Below are positions 11,401-21,930 of a DNA stretch of 64,000 nt, piece after piece. The notes below the pieces were generated by a model, which was given only the letters and a program-made list of their open reading frames with translations, did no database searches and was not told the DNA's origin. Within the stretch, counting starts at the first letter, position 1. Every line of letters begins with the position of its first letter. A program made the position numbers and the translations under genes. This DNA is from Lepidurus packardi. Taxonomy: Eukaryota > Arthropoda > Branchiopoda > Notostraca > Triopsidae. The DNA is taken from positions 4,980,565 through 5,044,564 of the forward strand of contig JAKZAN010000001.1 in NCBI GenBank assembly GCA_023053545.1, written 5' to 3'.

Positions 11401-12109
11401 TTTTTTCAATCTTGAATGAAAACTCGAAAAACTGAAGCTAAACTGAACTTTACCTTCTCCGCTTATTGCCGACAGCACATGTGGGACGTTCGCGAGAAGG
11501 AAAACGTACAGGCACCACTAATATTATGGTAAATGCACCCCGAAATTTTACATTTCTTTGTTTTTTTTTCCATCTCTGTATTGGGCCTGACCCTTCAATC
11601 CCTACGAGATAAATTCAATTAAAAAAAATACACAGCTAAGCTAAGTGAAGTGACTCAGCAAACTTATCGGACCCCCTTCCGAAATTGGATTTCGCTGAGT
11701 TCCAATCTCTCATACCACCTTCCCTGGAGTCCTCCCGACCTCTTCCGAAATTGAAATTTTGGGTACCTTTGAATGCAGATCTTCGGTGGTCAGACGTCAG
11801 TTATTGTCAGAGGTCAGTTATTGATGTCAGACTCTTCATTTTACGCTCCTTTCGTATTCTTTCTTTTTTCTTTTCGTTTCACATTGAGCCCAGTGATCCA
11901 AAAACAATTCAATGTTAGGCATATTGAAAGCTAATCAAATTAAGTAGCCATACAAGCCATACAAGGGTTTTCGTAGCGAAGTTATTTCCACGGCATTATT
12001 TAGCATTCTACGCATTCTTCTCCTCCAGTCCAGCAAACGAAATACCCCAGGATCGTTTTGAACATTTGCTTCTTGGAATATGACAATACTAAGGCTTATA
12101 ATTTTACCA
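11401..12109. other. Gene-free stretch
   Basis: No coding region, RNA gene or clear repeat could be supported. A short duplicated GGTCAGTTATTG-like motif occurs near 11795-11825 and TACAAGCCATACAAG near 11950. Confidence 0.4.
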
Positions 12110-12570
12110 ACACGTTCTCCGGATTTAGTTACATACGTACGTAAAGTGTCCCTGGGTCAAACATGACACTAGTGTGTCATTGGCCAACAATGAATTCTTC
12201 TTTTTTCAGCTAGTGGAGTGAAAGAAAATTCAAATTTTAGCGACTCTCATCAACGAAAATTGATGAGAATCGTGAAGCTAACCTAATCTAACCTAACTTA
12301 ATAACCTAACCTAAGCTAACCTAACTTAATAACCTAACCTAAGCTAACCTAACCTAATCAAACCTAAACTAACCTAATCAAACCTAAACTAACCTATCCT
12401 AACTTAACCTAACCTAACCTAAACTAATGTATTTACAATCCAACTACCATTTTTGAATTAGAGTGACACCCGTTTGTCATTCGTTTTCCGAGAACGTTTT
12501 GAAACCATAATACACATTAGTGTCATCTTTATCTCGGATTTCCGAAACTGGAGAAGCTGTTGAATTTTAC
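12110..12570. mobile_element. Decayed MITE copy containing a telomere-like array
   Basis: The flanks of the CCTAA array match the reverse complement of 26290-26560, the inside of the TTAA-flanked MITE listed at 26206-26773. Shared blocks include TTCTTTTTTCAGCTA before the array, and CCGTTTGTCATTC, GAACGTTTTG and ATAATACACA after it. The terminal inverted repeats of this copy could not be located, so the borders are approximate. Confidence 0.65.
12278..12427. repeat. Degenerate CCTAA (TTAGG-type) tandem array
   Basis: About 150 bp is made of CCTAA, CTTAA and CTAAA units, mostly as AACCTAACCT with 12-bp higher-order variants (AAGCTAACCTAA, ATCAAACCTAAACTAACC). CCTAA/TTAGG is the usual arthropod telomere repeat. 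Because its flanks are those of a MITE whose other copy has only three such units, this is better read as an expanded array inside a transposon than as a telomere fusion. Confidence 0.85.
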
Positions 12571-12943
12571 GGTTTTTCCATAAAGCGCCGTCTAGGAAAG
12601 CACCCCCGAACTCAAAGGTAGACTACCTTAAAGATACTAGACTAATAGAAGTGGTGTAATCTTTTTTTTTTAATTAAGATAATAATAAGATCAATAGGAA
12701 GATCACGACCAATAATAAGATCAATAGAAAGCTTGTTTCAGAAATAACCTTTATCCAAAAAAAAAAAATCAGAAATATTAAATGGTCAGAAATAGTTGAT
12801 AATGTTCCCGTTAGATGGCACAGTTTTGACTAAAAACAGTTCAGCAACTATTTATATAGAAATTAAAACAGCAGTAGATATTAAACTTTAATTAACCAGA
12901 AATAGCGTTTCATCTGTGAAAACATAAAACCTTTATATAACAA

Positions 12944-13835
12944 ATGGATCTTGGTCAGCTTGCGTGTCTATATACTCCTACTGTTGCTTCCGTTGTGGAA
13001 AATAGTGGAAATGATAAAGAGAAGGAAGCAAATAAAGTTTCTGCCAGACTTGATCCCAAATCCTTAGATTTTGTCAGAGCCTTCCTTCATAATCGCCATC
13101 CAGACAAGAAGAGCGTCGACGATGCCCTTCGAAGAGTAATTAGTTGACTTACTGCCTTGTTTTCGTCACACTGAAATTGCTTTCCATTATTGTAGTCGTT
13201 TCCCTTGTATAAACACAATCCTCCTAAACACAAGAAGAGAGGCCAACAGAAACACAAACGCCAACAGTTGACCGGAGCAGACAAGAAGAGACTGGGTTTG
13301 AACAACGTTCCTAAAAAGGGTGTTAAATACGCCGATTTTCTGCCCATTCACGCACTCTGGCTTGGCTACATCAAAGAACTAACCGATTTAGAATCGCTCA
13401 AGTATATAAACTGCCTGAGTAATTAAGAAATGATTCAAGTTCTTTTCCATTCTTAGCTTGAACGCCTTGCCAAGCAATATGGACCAGTTTTATAACAGCC
13501 TCTCTAAAGCAGACTATTTAGGCTGTCTTATAACAGTGGTCCAGTCGAAGTGTTCGTCCTACATTGGATTAACAGGCATTGTAATTCTGGAAACAAAAAA
13601 TACGCTTCAGATTGTTACCAAGGAAGATGCTGTCAAAAGTAAAAATTACTTATAACTCCATCGTAAACCTTTTCCTGAAACCGTTTTTCTATTTTTAGTG
13701 GTACCTAAACAGCACAGCATTTTCTCTTTTCGCTTGGATCAACTCACAATTAAAATTTATGGCAATCATTTCAATACACGACCAATTGAAAGAGCTGCAC
13801 GTAAATTTAAAAGTAAAACTACCATCGAACTTTGA
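12944..13835 (+). CDS. POP4: Ribonuclease P/MRP protein subunit p29 (POP4/RPP29)
   Basis: POP4 is an RNA-binding subunit of nuclear RNase P (tRNA 5' processing) and RNase MRP (rRNA processing). Exons: 12944-13135, 13196-13401, 13457-13638, 13699-13835; all GT-AG, frame kept, 238 aa against 220 in human. The N-terminal half is charged, with a Lys-rich tract (KHKKRGQQKHKRQQL). The Sm-like UPF0086 fold starts in exon 3 with KADYLGCLITVVQSKCSSYI and GLTGIVILETKNTLQIVTKE, then VVPKQHSIFSF-type and IYGNHFNTRPIERAARKFK blocks, ending TTIEL like other family members. The start is the first ATG of the open exon. A poly(A) signal lies at 13846. Confidence 0.95.
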
Positions 13836-13845
13836 TTGTTGAGAA

Positions 13846-13851
13846 AATAAA
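13846..13851 (+). promoter_or_regulatory. Poly(A) signal of POP4
   Basis: AATAAA begins 11 bp after the POP4 stop codon. Confidence 0.7.
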
Positions 13852-14764
13852 AGTTACGATAAGTCGCTTTACTTGTCTAAAACTGTATTCTTAAGTTTCT
13901 ATAATCTTAACGTGGGATACACGTGAAAACATTCCGGGATTTCCCCAAGTTTTTTTACACATAGCCAAAGCGCGGACACTTTGGGAAGAGGGGGGAAATG
14001 AAATTTGACACGCGACGCTGAACAGGACTTGCTTTGTTCTTTACAAAAATGCATAGTTCATAGACTAGGGCGCTATTTGGTAAAAGTTTCGTGAGATTTT
14101 GAACCAGAGGAAAAGAGAAGGATAGAAAGATAGAGATTCGTATTCGCTTTTCCATACGGAACTTTTTAAGCTAAAAGATCCGGAAAAGACGTGCAATATT
14201 GAAAAAGAGACAAGATTGAGGAAGTACAAAGAATGACAGGCTTTTCAAAATTTTTTTGTTTGTTTTTTTTAGCCATAAAGTTTCAATCCTACCCACGTTC
14301 AGACAACATTTGGCTCCTAGTATACTTTCAGCGCGACAAATCTATAACGTTAGGAAAGAGTATAACTGCCATACCAACGTACCCCTACCTGAGTGAAAAG
14401 TACGGTCATTAAAACAATAGAACAGATCTTGGGTCAAAAGTCTAAAAAGACTAAAAAATTCTGCTGGCAAAAATGAGATGCCTTGCAAATACTGCAAGGT
14501 CAGTATTTAAAACGCCTGGCTTCTAGCAATGCATGAGACTTTTGCCCCTTTGCTCCTCGAGGTAAATATTGACTCGTCTTAATCCCTTTTCATTCGATCA
14601 ATGTAGGGGATTTAGAAACTAACGTAAACTAACTCTGATAAAATAGATAAATTATAGCTTTCAAAAGCATTCGTCAACGCCAGATCGGGGTCATGAGAAT
14701 CCTGGTCTGAAATTGCCAGTTGAAACAATAGAGATTAGCTGTAAACTGGAGTTTGTGGCATAAG
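13852..14764. other. Gene-free stretch between POP4 and the MAGUK gene
   Basis: It should contain the 3' UTR of the minus-strand MAGUK gene next to 14765. No further gene or repeat was recognised. Confidence 0.45.
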
Positions 14765-17580
14765 TTAAACCACCCATGAAGCTGGGACCCAAAGTGGTTG
14801 TGTTTCAATGCGATGTACAGCTGCCAATAACTGTTCGAAGGCTTCGGACAGATCACCATTGACAATAGTTTCGTCAAACCAATGTCCATATAAAAGCTCG
14901 ATACGCTCTGCACTCGTGATAACATCTCGGTATTCGTCATCCTACAAGTAAGAAATTGAAAGATTACACAAACAGAATTATTAATCGAGTTAGAGTGACC
15001 TAAATATCGATATATGTTTAAAAAAATACCGTGAAACCGCGGGAATTATTTTCGTCAAAAGTTGAACGAGCATAGGAAGCATTTCGCGTTTCTTTCAGTT
15101 CCTCAAACGGGGGAGGTTTAATGAATACGATATAGGGCTTTAAGACTGGGGTCCTTAACGCTTTAAGCGCCTACACGATGAAAGCGCATTGTTAAAACAA
15201 GAACAATTAAATGTGCTACTACATTGTAATAAGATTGTTTACCTGGTAATGTGGGTTGAGAACGCAGACGAAACCACAATTGACGAAAGAAACCACGGAA
15301 TCAATAGAAGTCCCATACAAGTTGCCTTTGTATTCGCCAAACTCGATAAATTTCCCATAGTTTATATCAGCTTCCATCTGTTCTCGCGTCATAAAATGGT
15401 AATCCAAGCCGTCAATTTCTCCAGCTTTCTTCGGACGGGATGTAACTATAAAAAAAACGTGCACAACAATACAATTTTTATGGCTGAGAAACAAATATAT
15501 AAGAAGGCGAGACTTACATGGAATGGTTGTTTTGAACTTATCAGGATCCATAGCAATTAACCTTCGTTTGAGTTCATTGCGACCCACAGCGGGTGGGCCG
15601 ATTAAGACAATGGGGCGGGACAAACCCGGGCGAGGATACAGCCTTGCCACTTCTTCATAGGTGGCAATGTCTTCGCGATCGAAATCATCTTGCTCTGCCA
15701 TGGTATAGAGGATTTTTTTAGTGCGCTGCCCCGTGTGTGGCAATGCACAAGGCGAGTGGGAAGGGGAATTGGGGCAAGGATTTAACGAGGAGCACAAAGC
15801 TAGGAAATTGTTTGATATTAATGGGCAAATTCGGTCATAAACATAATCAACATCGCAAAACAAAAGAGGTATAGGGCGAAAAACCTTGAAAACAAAAACG
15901 AGCTGTGGGTCAGCAAAGTGCTCCCAAACCATTTCTTAGCAAAACATGCTCAACATGTTCAAAAATGACTACTTTTTTAAAGAAAAAAAAAACTGAAAAT
16001 AAATTCACAGAAACGAAAACTTACTTTCTTCTGCTTTGGCTTGCTGAGCTCTCTCGTAAATTATTCTACGCTCCTGTAAAGAACGGCTGGGAATCAAGCC
16101 TGCTCTCATGTTCGAATCGCCTTCCTTTCGCGCTTGCCACCTAAACAAGTGAATTTTTTTTTTAAATATTCTCGTGTTAAAGATGACATTCGAAAATCTA
16201 TAGAATACCAATAAGGATCATCTTGATTGACGATGTGCAAAATATCCCCTTTTTGGAAATCCAAACCGGCTTCTTTGCAGGGAATATAACGATCCACAGC
16301 AGCTACAAAGTCGAAATGGGCGCGCACGCGGACTTTGCTCTCTCTTCCATAAAACTTGCTGTCGGCTGGCACCAATTTGAACACAATAGTACCTTCTGCC
16401 GCTTGCTAATGATTTAATACAAAAAAAATAAGGCGTGTCACCAAATATGAAAGCTAGTACGAAAAAAGCTGTAATTATTTTTTTTTACCAGAATTTTCAG
16501 CACGTCTCCTGGGGTTTTCCCCTCCACCAGAATGCCATTTACTTCAATTACTTGATCGCCAGGATGGATTAAACCAGATCTGTCGGCAGCACCCCCATGC
16601 ATGACTCGCGCAATAATGATTTTTCCAGTGTTATCGTCGCTTTTGATGGTCGCACCCTGAAAAGGTTACGAGATTCATGAGAGCTCGTGGAAAGTTTGGA
16701 AAAAGTTGAACAGGCAGCAAGATTGGAAACGGGGATCTAATATACCAACACTAAATACAACACTGAACTTACCACAATAGGTTCAGCACCCATAGTATTT
16801 CCCTTGTTAGCCATTTTAAGAAATTTAGAGTTTTGGTTTAGTTTTTTTAACGACCAGACAAAAAGATAGCTTAGGTGGCTAGTAAGAATCGTAGATACTT
16901 ACCAATGGTTCGTTGCTTTTGACGAGTTGAACGATCTTAATGGTTTCCTCATCTTCATCGACTTCTACGGGAATTTCCGGTAGTTTGGGCACAAAATCCT
17001 TTTGGGCAACGGCGTCGTGAACAGCTAATAGAGACTGTGAGGAGAGAAATTTGAAAATTTAGTGTTAAAACGTTTACATATAACTACGGTTTTTTTCTTT
17101 TCCTTTTCTTTACTTGTATAAAAGGATCCTGTAGCTTATTCAAAAGAAGCTGAGCGTCTTTATTTCCGGATTTTCGAATAAAACTAGGCAGTCCATCTAG
17201 TAATTCTTCCAAGACTTGGCAAGCATTCGACAGCGTGGGTAGTAGTTCTTCCAAATTGGCAGTCGGCTTTGCGTTTAAAGATGAAGAAAATTCAGCCTCT
17301 TTTCCTGCTGCAACATTTAAAATCTTGTCATGGACATGGACCAGAGCACTGAGTTCTTTGGAGCCTAATACTGAGCGTAGGAATGTTAAATCTTCTTCAG
17401 AAACCGAAAACTGCTCTCCTTTGGTTTGTAAAGTGGACAGAAGACGTACGAGTGCTGGGAATGAAAAGGGAATTAATTTCATTAATATTTCGTACACACA
17501 AATCCAGCTTTTCACCGTTAAAACACCTTCTCACAAAACTCACCTGCATCCCCATTTCCGTTCATTACTGAAGACGCCAT
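14765..17580 (-). CDS. MPP7: MPP7/metro-type membrane-associated guanylate kinase (L27-PDZ-SH3-GK)
   Basis: Scaffold of the p55/MPP family that joins L27 partners (DLG, Lin7) at junctions and synapses. Exons in transcript order: 17580-17544, 17454-17114, 17034-16903, 16656-16489, 16405-16209, 16140-16025, 15799-15518, 15445-15243, 15170-15030, 14941-14765; about 597 aa, every phase consistent. Order: L27 pair in exons 2-3 (TFLRSVLGSKELSALVHVHD; LLLNKLQDPFIQSLLAVHD). PDZ: KIVQLVKSNEPL then GATIKSDD and IIIARVMHGGAADRSGLIHP. SH3: VRVRAHFDFVAAVDRYIPCK to KGDILHIVNQDD, with WWQARKEG across a junction. A hook region follows, then the guanylate-kinase-like domain (RPIVLIGPPAVGRNELKRRL, GKFIEFGEYKGNLYGTS, LRTPVLKPYIVFIKPP), ending WVPASWVV. 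EPLGATIK, ARxMxGGAADRSGLI and NELKRRL point to the MPP3/MPP7/metro subgroup, not PALS1 or MPP2. The choice of acceptor at 15800 for the hook exon rests on phase alone. Confidence 0.93.
16773..16802 (-). other. Candidate 30-nt cassette microexon in the PDZ domain
   Basis: Between the MAGUK exons at 16903 and 16656 lies a 30-nt in-frame block on the minus strand, bounded by AG (AACAAG) upstream and a good GTAAG donor. It would insert GNTMGAEPIV exactly at the PDZ carboxylate-binding loop, between EPL and GATIK. Its acceptor lacks a good pyrimidine tract, so it is only a candidate; the standard protein skips it. Confidence 0.35.
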
Positions 17581-17956
17581 TCCAACCTTTACATTTCTTC
17601 GCACGAAAGTTCACTATAACGCTGGCAGAGATTCGTCGGAATTTCCACAAAACTTGTCCTCTGACCCTGAATAATACGTGGTAGTCAACAAAAATATGGC
17701 AATGTCTCTCGTTTTTTCTAAATTATATAAACGAACTTAAGACGACGAGGAACACTCCCGAATTATTAACTATTTTGTTTATGTTACAATTGCCAAGCGT
17801 TCCTCAAGCGGAAACAGCTACTTGAGCCCTACTTTGCATATTACGTAAGTTTGGCAACTTCGGCAAAGGGGCGGTCGTCAAATCCCAGGTTTGACAACGC
17901 AAGGATTACAGTGGCACTGATATAGTGAAAAAAATTACCGGGATCGCCGTCGCAAG
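17581..17956. promoter_or_regulatory. Shared divergent promoter region, MAGUK / TM9SF4
   Basis: Only 376 bp separates the MAGUK start codon (17580, minus) from the TM9SF4 start codon (17957, plus), so both 5' UTRs and both promoters must lie in or overlap this segment unless distant non-coding exons exist. No TATA box was recognised with confidence. Confidence 0.55.
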
Positions 17957-20440
17957 ATGGATTTGATGCAGCAAGTAATAAGTGAACTTTTTTTCAAATT
18001 AAGTTCTGGTACTTAGTTTTTTTGTTTATTGTTGGAATTAGGGCTTGTGGCGGACTCCTGGCGTGATAACGTGGCTATGGATTACTGTGGGAATGATGGC
18101 CTCGTCTAGCTTGGGTTTTTATATCCCAGGCGTAGCTCCCGTGGAATTCAGGAAAGGGGATTCCATTGATGTCAAAGCGATTAAGTTAACAAGCACACAT
18201 ACGCAGCTGCCATATGCATATTATACCTTACCGTTCTGCAGACCCAAAAACAACAAATTCGAATACAAGTCCGAGAACTTGGGTATGATATACACAGCTT
18301 GACCTTTTTTACATTGTATCTTTATCAAAGCGCAAAAAATTATGGGGCTTCTTTCAGGCGAAGTACTTAGAGGAGACAGGATTGTAAATACGCCGTACGA
18401 GGTCCATATGCTCGAAAATATCGACTGTCGTCTCTTATGCCACAGTCCTAATCAACCGATGGTCTGGACAGATGTTTTATCCAAGGATGTTATCAACCGG
18501 ATTGAACATGAATATTTTGTTCACCTGTGAGTATATAGCGTCTCTGTAAACGAATTAAAAAACAAGGAAGTTAAATGAATGTTCATTAGGTTGGTAGACA
18601 ATTTACCCAGTGCCACCCGCATTGTCTCGAGAGAAACGGGCGATGTGCAGTACGAGCATGGATACCGGTTAGGTTTTCTGCACGACAGCAACCAAGTTGC
18701 TATTAGTAATCACTTAAAACTAGTCCTCCATTACCATAGTGAAGACAAGTATGAGTACCAAAGTTAAGATTCAAGAGTTAAGTTGAAATACCTTTGTAAT
18801 CTGGAATCGTCTAGTGAAACTTACCGCGTTGTTGGCTTTGAAGTGGAAACCCACAGCCTGGACATGAAGGACCTTAAGTTTGATAACGGCAAATGCCTCA
18901 TTCCAGAATCATACCACCCTCAAGATGTACAGCGACAAGGGCAGACCCAATTATATTTCACCTATTCCGTGGAATGGCGTCAGTCCAATGTTCGCTGGGC
19001 CTCACGATGGGATTCCTACTTAGCCATGAGCGACGTGCAGATTCATTGGTTCTCCATCATTAATTCCCTAATCGTAGTCTTCTTCCTGTCTGGTATGAAT
19101 TCTCCGCCAACCATTCTCGCTCGTCTTACCCTAATTTACTTTATTTTATTAGGTATTTTGACTATGATCATTATTCGCACGCTGAGACGAGATATTGCCC
19201 GCTACAACGCTGGCGACGATGCGCTGGACGACACTTTGGAGGAAAGTGGTTGGAAACTAGTACACGGGGATGTTTTCCGTCCTCCTAGACGCAATGCTCT
19301 TTTCGCGGCTATTGTTGGAAGTGGCATTCAGATTTTTTGCATGGCGCTCATCACGCTTTGTAAGTTAAGCCAAACCGCTTACACTTCCCTGTTTTAATAA
19401 CGTTTTTCTACTAGTTTTTGCCATGCTTGGCATGCTGTCGCCAGCATCAAGAGGAGCACTAATGACCGTCGCTATCTTCTTGTACGTTTTTATGGGTGCA
19501 GTAGCTGGCTACCATTCAGGTCGGTTGTACCGTACGTTGAGAGGACAGAAATGGAAACGCGCAGCTCTTTTAGTAAGAAGAGTTAATAGCTTTTGTTCAA
19601 AATATAACTGAGCATTAATGTTAGACAGGCATACTGTACCCGGGACTGGTTTTGAGCATTTGCTTCTTTTTGAATTTCTTCATTTGGGGCAAGCATTCAT
19701 CAGGAGCCGTGCCTTTTGTCACCATGGCATCTCTGTTGGCTTTGTGGCTAGGTATCTCATTACCCTTGGTGATAGTAGGCTACTATTTTGGGTATCGTAA
19801 AACGCCTTATGAACACCCAGTGCGTACCAATCAGATTCCGCGCCAAGTTCCAGATCAGGTCTGGTACATGAACCCCGTCTTGTGGTAAGAAGATAACTAT
19901 TACTTTCACAGCTTCAAAGATATTTATGTGGATTTATTGTTTTGCTCTAGTACGTTAATGGCTGGAGTATTGCCCTTTGGAGCCATGTTCATTGAACTTT
20001 TCTTCATTTTTACGGCCATTTGGGAGAACCAGTTTTATTACCTCTTTGGCTTCCTGTTCCTCGTCTTTATCATTCTTGTCATCTCCTGCTCCCAAATCTC
20101 CATCGTCATGGTGTACTTCCAGCTATGCGGCGAGGTATGAATTTTTCTAAACAAATGCATTTTTTAAATTCTTATACTGACTTTTGTATCATGTTCTAAG
20201 GATTATCATTGGTGGTGGAGAAGCTTTGTAGTATCAGGAGGCTCTGCGATCTACGTTTTTGGCTACGCGGTATTCTACTTCATCACGAAATTGGAAATCA
20301 CGGAATTTATTCCAACGCTACTTTATTTTGGCTACACTACCATAATGGTGTTTACCTTTTGGCTCCTTACTGGGACGATTGGCTTCTACGCCGCTTACTT
20401 TTTCGTCCGAAAGATTTACGCTGCTGTCAAGATTGATTGA
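17957..20440 (+). CDS. TM9SF4: Transmembrane 9 superfamily member 4 (nonaspanin)
   Basis: Nonaspanins are nine-pass proteins of endosomes and Golgi, linked to membrane-protein sorting and phagocytosis. Exons: 17957-17974, 18042-18282, 18358-18526, 18590-18748, 18815-19092, 19153-19359, 19415-19572, 19625-19884, 19951-20134, 20201-20440; 637 aa against 642 in human. Exon 1 codes only six residues (MDLMQQ), so the start would be missed by open-frame searches. A signal segment ([18 protein letters not shown]) precedes the lumenal domain [36 protein letters not shown]. Membrane spans start at [16 protein letters not shown], with [54 protein letters not shown] and [14 protein letters not shown]. 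The tail KIYAAVKID carries the conserved C-terminal K-x-D COPI-binding signal. Its closest family match is TM9SF4, not TM9SF2/3. Confidence 0.96.
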
Positions 20441-20654
20441 TGTACCTCTATACTTTTGGGTCGTGTAATGGAGAAAAACAAACGCGAAATGTGTGCTGAA
20501 ATCTCTGGCTTAGCAAATTGAGTGAACACTTTGGGGAAGAAAAGAAAAAAGCACGACACTCAGATCATGTATTAAAGTTCGATGCTGTCTGCTATGATTT
20601 GTGAGCGTATGTAAATATTGTTGTTAGTTTGAAAGGCCATGCTTGAATGTCTGA

Positions 20655-20660
20655 AATAAA
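20655..20660 (+). promoter_or_regulatory. Poly(A) signal of TM9SF4
   Basis: AATAAA about 215 bp after the TM9SF4 stop codon; the first good hexamer downstream. Confidence 0.6.
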
Positions 20661-21930
20661 ACTCCCTAAAACACACATCAAGCTTACAGACCTGGAAGTA
20701 CAAGTCTAGACAAGCCCGACTACCTACTTCCCTTCCCAGAGAAGGTTGTATTACTCAGCGCTATCTATAAGGCCTCTTATAACGGGAAAAATACGGGCAC
20801 TAAACAAATCTATGTTTATGCTTATAAATCCGACCTTGCTTTACCACGTGTAGGCTGTATAAGCTGTCCCAGTCATAGACTGGCACAGCTAAAAACCCAG
20901 ACACATTTATATACGCTTAGTAGTCACAATTAAAATCCTTTATAAATGACCAGATTTGGTCTAAACGTTTTCTGAGTTTCTCTACTTTTGTATGTCTTAC
21001 CGCTAACGTCCAAACCTCCCTGCAGGGCAAGTTACTTGCCTTCAGTTTTTCTCTGAAAATCCCAACAGACCACACGTGTCAACTGTTTTGGCTTACTGGA
21101 ATAGACTACGAAACAAGTTAAGGGACTAGATTTCCCCGTCTTGCTGTAATAGAAAACTGGAAGAGCTATTTAAGCATCCAGCAGATGTCGAATTGAAATA
21201 GAAATTCAAAACTCAAAGAATAATAACGTCCAGCATTAAAATGCGGTCATATATTTATGTAAATTCTAAAAAGGGAATCACAAACATTCCACATATGTAA
21301 CGGAAGAAAGTTCCACTCCCCAATAAAGGAAAAACACAGGAAAAACCATCCACTATACACCAAAGAGAATCCGATTTAATTACAGCTCTTACAAAAACAA
21401 CAAGCCAGGTACAGAAGCCATGCTCCATTGTCGATCCTAACGGCACCATTTTTCTTTACAAAAACTGGCCTATTCCGAAACTTTGAATTCCCACCTCGCA
21501 CTACCTTATAAAGGCTAGGAAGATACATTACAGGTCTATACACACAATGCTATAATACAACTTTCCAAAACACAAACCACCGGAAACTTTCTGCCTGCGT
21601 TTTATTTTTTATTCTTTTTATTTTAACTTCCTCCTTTTCTACCCTGATGAAAATCCACTACACACTGAACTAGTGGCATTGGCCCCTGGTCTGCATTCAC
21701 AGAAATGCATGTGGCCCAGTTTTGACAAGGTGGAAAAAAACCCCCAAGAAAACGCTAGAATTGTTTGTCTATAACACAGTTTGCATTAGTACTTTTACAC
21801 AAATGACTAATTTCCCTCAGGAATCTAGGGATGTGTTTGCTCTTGTACCGTCGTAATTGTACTTGTGTAGACAAGAGCTAACGTCTTTTCGATTGAAAGC
21901 TTCTTCTCTATTTCCTCTAACTGAGTGATT
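20661..21930. other. Gene-free stretch
   Basis: No coding region supported. The right end should hold the 3' UTR of the minus-strand NCKAP5-like gene. TTTATT motifs at about 21600-21615 (AATAAA on the minus strand) could be its poly(A) signals. Confidence 0.4.

Noticed and set aside
11085..11435. Plus-strand 116-codon frame
   Set aside because: The minus strand here carries N-terminal DUF229 blocks (PGCRIESF-type and CCFSYIYR), so the plus frame is antisense to the pseudogene.
12278..12427. Interstitial telomere or chromosome-fusion scar
   Set aside because: The array lies inside sequence shared with a MITE elsewhere in the window, units are degenerate, and there is no head-to-head orientation switch.
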